Assembly (NCBI RefSeq): GCF_024508235.1
Contig: NZ_CP101943.1
Coordinates: forward strand, 930,001 to 994,000
Source: Halococcus qingdaonensis
Lineage (GTDB): Archaea > Halobacteriota > Halobacteria > Halobacteriales > Halococcaceae
DNA length: 64,000 nucleotides
Direction: 5' to 3'
Positions 60,477 to 64,000 of the stretch are shown here, in pieces. A program made the position numbers and the translations under genes. Under the pieces are notes generated by a model, which was not told the origin of the DNA, did no database searches, and was given only the letters and a program-made list of their open reading frames with translations. Each line of letters opens with the position of its first letter. Position 1 is the stretch's first letter.

Positions 60477-61165
60477 TCGACCGGCAGCACACTCGTATCG
60501 ATCCCGTCGCGCCGCCCGTCGAGAACCGAAAACCGCTCGCCACGTCGGCGTTCGAGCCAGTAGAGCAGGCGTTCGGCCCAGACGAGTTTCCGTTTCTTCA
60601 TCGCGTCCACCGATCCGTCGTCGAAATTCCAGCCGACGAACGTCAGACGACTCGCCCCGCAGTGATCGGCCAGAAAGGCCGCGCGATCCCCGTCGGTGAA
60701 CCCACCGAGGTTCACCACCGGGTCGGCGGGCGCGGCTTGAGTCGTGCCGAGCACGTGCTCGACGTCGAGGGTCGGCACCACCTCCTCGACCAGCGGCTCG
60801 TTGTCGCCGTGGGCGTGGATCGCGACCGGCGTACCCGCTTCCGTGAGCGCCCGCACCGTCTCCGGGTTCTTGTCGAGGTCGGTCACCATGCAGTCGACGG
60901 CGATACCGGCCTCTTGAAGACGGTCGACGGCGGTCGAGGCGGCGAACACGCTACCGTCCGTCGTGTCCACCCCGTCGAGGTCGGTTTCGAGTGACGGGCC
61001 GGCCCCGGCGATCACGACCGTCTCGCCAGTCACGTCGAGTCGATCGAGATCGAACGGATCGACGAGATCGGCGAGACGGTCCCGGACATGTTCGTCGCTC
61101 GCGCGATCGAAGCCGAAATCGGCGAGAATCGCCTCGTAGACCGGTTCCCACGCGGCGAAGTTCAT
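60473..61165 (-). CDS. mptE: 6-hydroxymethylpterin diphosphokinase, MptE-like (DUF115)
   Basis: Encodes 230 residues: AAWEPVYEAILADFGFDRASDEHVRDRLADLV, then TVVIAGAGPSLETDLDGV (about residues 49-66), VDCMVTDLDKNPETVRALTEAGTPVAIHAHGDN (about residues 89-121) and FVGWNFDDGSVDAMKKRKLVWAERLLYWLE near the C-terminus. These are hallmark segments of archaeal MptE, which makes 6-hydroxymethyl-7,8-dihydropterin diphosphate. It overlaps folP by four bases and the oxidoreductase stop region by four. Confidence 0.9.
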   Translation of the reverse strand: MNFAAWEPVYEAILADFGFDRASDEHVRDRLADLVDPFDLDRLDVTGETVVIAGAGPSLETDLDGVDTTDGSVFAASTAVDRLQEAGIAVDCMVTDLDKNPETVRALTEAGTPVAIHAHGDNEPLVEEVVPTLDVEHVLGTTQAAPADPVVNLGGFTDGDRAAFLADHCGASRLTFVGWNFDDGSVDAMKKRKLVWAERLLYWLERRRGERFSVLDGRRDGIDTSVLPVD

Positions 61166-61980
61166 CGCAGCGCGGCTCTGTCGCCGAGCGCGTCGCCGAT
61201 GCGAGCCGCATCGCGGGTCTCGGCGACATCGTGGGTGCGGATCACGTCCGCACCGCGCTCGACGGCCAGGGCCGTCGCAGCGAGGCTCGCGGGCAGTCGG
61301 TCGTCGGTCTCGCGGCCGACGATCTCGCCGAGGAAGTTCTTCCGGTTGATCGAGACCAGCATCGGGCGGTCGATGGCACCGAACTCCGCGAGGCGGCGGA
61401 ACGTCTCGCGGTCGTCGTCGAGGGTTTTGTCCTCGCTCCAGCCGCCGAACGCGGGATCGATGATCGTCTTGTCGGTGAGGCCCTCGGCGAGTGCGTCGTA
61501 GATGTCGTCGACGTCCGCGAGCGCCCCGGGTCGTTCGAGATCCGGGGGGCTGGCCATCTTCACGACCGCCGCGTCGCGCGCCTCGCAGACGCGGGGCAGT
61601 TCGGGATCGGCGAAGCCACAGACGTCGTTCACCATGTCGAAATTCGCGTCGAGCGCCGCCGCAGCGACCTCGTGATATCTGGTCTCGATCGAGAATACTG
61701 CCTCCCCCGTGACGCGATCGATCGTCTCGATCGCCGTGTCGAGTCGCTCGCGCTCCTCGGCGGCCGAGAGCACCTCGAAGCGCTTGTTCGCCGATTCGAC
61801 CCCCACGTCGACGATCTCCGCGCCCTCGTCGATGAGGTCGTCGACGTAGGCGGCGGCGTTGGCGGGATCGGCGAACACGCTCGGCTCGTAGGGCGACTGG
61901 TCGCTGACGTTGAGCACACCCATGATCCGCGCTGGGTGTCCGTCGCCGATCGGGAGACCGGCGGCCTCGACGGTCTGCAT
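61162..61980 (-). CDS. folP: Dihydropteroate synthase-like protein (folP)
   Basis: Encodes 272 residues from MQTVEAAGLPIGDGHPARIMGVLNVSDQSPYEPSV. The DHPS TIM barrel is recognisable: IMGVLNVS, DEGAEIVDVGVESANKR, FSIETRYHEVA, DMVNDVCGF, KTIIDPAFGGWSEDKT and DVIRTHDVAETRDA. The usual STRPG loop is replaced by SANKR, so it is a divergent member. It condenses the pterin diphosphate from MptE with pABA or a related acceptor. The pair is translationally coupled. Confidence 0.82.
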   Translation of the reverse strand: MQTVEAAGLPIGDGHPARIMGVLNVSDQSPYEPSVFADPANAAAYVDDLIDEGAEIVDVGVESANKRFEVLSAAEERERLDTAIETIDRVTGEAVFSIETRYHEVAAAALDANFDMVNDVCGFADPELPRVCEARDAAVVKMASPPDLERPGALADVDDIYDALAEGLTDKTIIDPAFGGWSEDKTLDDDRETFRRLAEFGAIDRPMLVSINRKNFLGEIVGRETDDRLPASLAATALAVERGADVIRTHDVAETRDAARIGDALGDRAALR

Positions 61981-62030
61981 GGTCGAACGTTGGCGAGCGT
62001 GGGCAAAAGCGACCCGTTCGAGGGACGCGC

Positions 62031-62040
62031 GACTTTTAGG
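62031..62040 (+). promoter_or_regulatory. TATA box of the 62062 gene
   Basis: GACTTTTAGG is centred about 27 nt before the ATG at 62062, the leaderless spacing seen elsewhere in the window. Confidence 0.5.
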
Positions 62041-62061
62041 CGCAACCGTCGTAGCCGGGGT

Positions 62062-62556
62062 ATGGGAAAGGTCAATATCGCGCTGCGCGGCTGGCGATTC
62101 GACGAGTCGGCGGTGTTCACCGACGACGGTGATATCAAACCGATCGACGAGATGGAGCCGACGACCAGGGAACGGATCGTCAGGCTCCGCCAGCTCATCG
62201 ATTCGCCGTGTCACGCCTGCTGGCTCGTCCACGGTGACAGCGAGCTCGACGCCTGCAACGACGCGGCAGCCGTCTACGGCGAACCCCTGAGCGAGGTCGT
62301 CCTCTGCGAGGAGCACGAACCCGACTTCCGCTACTGGTACCGTGAGCAGGGCGGGGCGGACTACCGCGGCGAGCCGGAACTCCAGGACGCCTTCCACGAG
62401 TGGTTCGCCGACGGCGGGCGCGCACCCGAGGACTACGAACCGGTCGAGCACGTCGATACCGATCCGACGGCGGTCCCGTCGGTGTCGGGCACGGGTTCGG
62501 CGGCCGATGCCGAACAGGAGGCTCAGAGCGTGGATCTCGACAGCCTCGACATCTGA
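62062..62556 (+). CDS. Conserved haloarchaeal Cys-containing protein, function unknown
   Basis: Encodes 164 residues from MGKVNIALRGWRFDESAVF. DSPCHACWLVHGDSELDACNDAAAVYGEPLSEVVLCEEHEPDFRYWYREQGG (about residues 49-99) has C-x2-C followed by a later C and C-E-E-H, enough for a zinc site. The C-terminal third is acidic and low-complexity. The stop overlaps the methyltransferase start (TGATG), so the two are made together; a role in tRNA modification is only inferred. Confidence 0.7.
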   Translation: MGKVNIALRGWRFDESAVFTDDGDIKPIDEMEPTTRERIVRLRQLIDSPCHACWLVHGDSELDACNDAAAVYGEPLSEVVLCEEHEPDFRYWYREQGGADYRGEPELQDAFHEWFADGGRAPEDYEPVEHVDTDPTAVPSVSGTGSAADAEQEAQSVDLDSLDI

Positions 62557-63287
62557 TGGGGGTCGCCGTCGCCGTCGTCGATGCCGAGACGCCGGGCAAC
62601 GTCGGGACGATCGCGCGGGCGATGAAGAACTTCGGGTTCGATAGTTTGCAACTCGTCGATCCACCCGACCTCGATCCCGACGGCGAGGCCTACGGCTTCG
62701 CCGGTCACGCCCGCGAGGACGTCCTGCCGAACCACGACGTGCTCACGTTCGACGAACTGGTTTCGGAGTTCTACACGGTGGGGTTCACCGCCATGACCGG
62801 CCGTGACGAGGGACGACACGTCCGCTATCCGTTCAAAACGCCGGCCGAACTCGCGGACCATCTCGCCGACGTCGAGAGCGACGTCGCGCTCGTCTTCGGG
62901 CGCGAGGGCACGGGACTCTCGAACGAGGAGTTCGCCCGCATCGACGAGGTCTGTTCGATCCCGGCCAGCCCCGATTACCCGGTTCTCAATCTCGGCCAGG
63001 CGGCCACGGTCGCGCTCTACGAGCTTCGGAATCTCACGCTCGACGAGGTACATCACCCGGATCGCCGTGATCGTGCCGACGAGCGCGCGCTCGAAGGACT
63101 CTACGACCAGTTCCAGTCGTTTCTGGGTGCCATCGACCGTCCGGACGAGAAACGTGCGAAAGCCGAGCGCATGCTCCGGCGTGTGCTCGGACGCGCCCAC
63201 CCGACAGGGCGCGAAGTCACGACGCTACGGGGACTGTTCCGTCGGGCGGAGATGCAGATCGATCGCGCGCGAGACGAAGAGCCGTAG
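62556..63287 (+). CDS. trmJ: TrmJ-like SPOUT tRNA 2'-O-methyltransferase
   Basis: Encodes 243 residues. SpoU motifs: DAETPGNVGTIARAMKNFGFDSLQLVDPP (motif 1, about residues 9-37), VFGREGTGLSNEE (motif 2, about residues 112-124) and PVLNLGQAATVALYELRN (motif 3, about residues 143-160), forming the trefoil knot that binds SAM. The C-terminal helical extension fits TrmJ, which methylates the 2'-OH of nucleotide 32 in tRNA. The exact target is inferred. Confidence 0.85.
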   Translation: MGVAVAVVDAETPGNVGTIARAMKNFGFDSLQLVDPPDLDPDGEAYGFAGHAREDVLPNHDVLTFDELVSEFYTVGFTAMTGRDEGRHVRYPFKTPAELADHLADVESDVALVFGREGTGLSNEEFARIDEVCSIPASPDYPVLNLGQAATVALYELRNLTLDEVHHPDRRDRADERALEGLYDQFQSFLGAIDRPDEKRAKAERMLRRVLGRAHPTGREVTTLRGLFRRAEMQIDRARDEEP

Positions 63288-63301
63288 CCGACCACCGCCG
63301 A

Positions 63302-63982
63302 CTACAGGTTCGGTGTCAGCTGTTGTTCGGTATCTCCTTCGTCGATAATCAGCGTGTTTTCGACGAGGTTGCCGTGTGCGCGCCGGAACCGCTCCGAGAG
63401 CGCCTGATGGGAGATATCGAGCTCGTCGGCGAGATCGGCGACCGAGAGATCGCGTGGCACCTCGTAGTAGCCGTGCTCGAACGCCGCGTCCAGGGCTTCG
63501 GCCTGCTCCTCGGTGAGGCCGAAACGGGCGTGGCGTTCGTTTTCCATCGCGTAGATCGCCTCGACGTCGATCTCGATGTCGTGTTCCCGACAGAAATCGT
63601 ACGTTCGTGACAGCGAATCGCGGTCGGGAAAGAGCAGTCTGAGCTGCCAGCGCCGGTTCTCGCTTTCGGCGTTCAACACGGTCGCCTGCTCTTCGAGCAG
63701 CGCGTGGACGACGAACTGGACGCGAGCGACCCACTCCATCCGGTAGAGCCACTCGCCGTCGAGATCGGAGAGCAGTTCGACGTTGTCGACGCTCGGGTCC
63801 GACTCGAAGGCGTCTTCGAGCGCCTCACGGTCGGGCGCGCTTGCCCAGACGAACGGCATGACGCGGTCGGCGTCGTGGGCGACGACCCGCTCGACGTCGA
63901 AGGTGACCCCGGGCACTCGTTCGATGGTCTCGCCGAGCGCGAACGTCTCTGCGGCGACCGATAGTTCGCCGATGGTGCTCAT
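63302..63982 (-). CDS. bat-type HTH-10 transcriptional regulator
   Basis: Encodes 226 residues. The N-terminal about 150 residues form the bacterio-opsin-activator sensor-like domain. The C-terminus ARFGLTEEQAEALDAAFEHGYYEVPRDLSVADLADELDISHQALSERFRRAHGNLVENTL (about residues 152-212) is the HTH-10 DNA-binding domain. The HGYYEVPR turn is diagnostic. It converges with trmJ across a 14-nt gap. Target genes are unknown. Confidence 0.87.
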   Translation of the reverse strand: MSTIGELSVAAETFALGETIERVPGVTFDVERVVAHDADRVMPFVWASAPDREALEDAFESDPSVDNVELLSDLDGEWLYRMEWVARVQFVVHALLEEQATVLNAESENRRWQLRLLFPDRDSLSRTYDFCREHDIEIDVEAIYAMENERHARFGLTEEQAEALDAAFEHGYYEVPRDLSVADLADELDISHQALSERFRRAHGNLVENTLIIDEGDTEQQLTPNL

Positions 63983-64000
63983 TTGCCCAGTGGTGGGCTC

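Overview
The window is high-GC chromosomal DNA from a halophilic archaeon (class Halobacteria). The evidence is the strongly acidic proteins (Asp/Glu-rich throughout), a tRNA-Leu, an archaeal ribosomal protein S8e, archaeal families (DUF63, UPF0179, DUF2240, bat-type HTH-10 regulators, MptE, Mch), haloarchaeal insertion sequences, mostly leaderless promoters with a TATA-like box about 27 nt before the ATG, and very few CTAG tetramers. The genus is not fixed by what I can read.

Layout. 1-3.2 kb: the tail of an IS630-type transposase, a dispersed repeat, a DUF63 membrane protein, tRNA-Leu(CAA) and a complete IS5-family (ISH1-like) element with perfect ends and an 8-bp target duplication. 3.2-5.9 kb: small conserved genes (DUF309, an aspartoacylase-like hydrolase, UPF0179). 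6.1-14.5 kb: one overlapping operon of two different PrkA kinases, a YeaH/DUF444 vWA protein and SpoVR, followed by an HTH-10 regulator. 14.5-24.7 kb: acyl-CoA ligase, ValS, 6-phosphogluconate dehydrogenase, an FAD oxidoreductase, Mch and a HAD phosphatase, with two more copies of the repeat. 24.7-27.5 kb: an AT-rich island holding an unrecognised DUF6414-like gene and an ISH8-type IS4 element. 27.5-32.4 kb: translation and nucleotide genes (GTPBP-like GTPase, PyrF, S8e).

32.4-50 kb is a catabolic region for acyl-CoA and hydroxy acids: alcohol dehydrogenase, two acyl-CoA dehydrogenases, an Asp-nucleophile hydrolase, a 3-hydroxyacyl-CoA dehydrogenase/thioesterase/MaoC operon, an APH-type phosphotransferase, a CaiB-type CoA transferase, an FMN 2-hydroxyacid oxidase, an SDR and an F420 LLM enzyme. 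The phosphotransferase (38700-39767) and the divergent acyl-CoA dehydrogenase (40012-41223) look like a split form of ACAD10/ACAD11, or like bacterial LvaA/LvaC. This suggests a phosphorylation-dependent route for 4-hydroxyacyl-CoA. TACC-N3-GGTA palindromes lie in their shared promoter region and at the SDR promoter.

50-64 kb: BCCT transporter, an orphan DNA methyltransferase (CTAG/Zim candidate), MsrA, a ThDP enzyme, a lipoprotein, a GlcD-like oxidase, two membrane proteins, a quinone oxidoreductase, an overlapping mptE-folP pterin pair, a TrmJ-like tRNA methyltransferase and a second HTH-10 regulator. All coordinates and starts come from reading the sequence; family names come from recognised motifs, not database searches.
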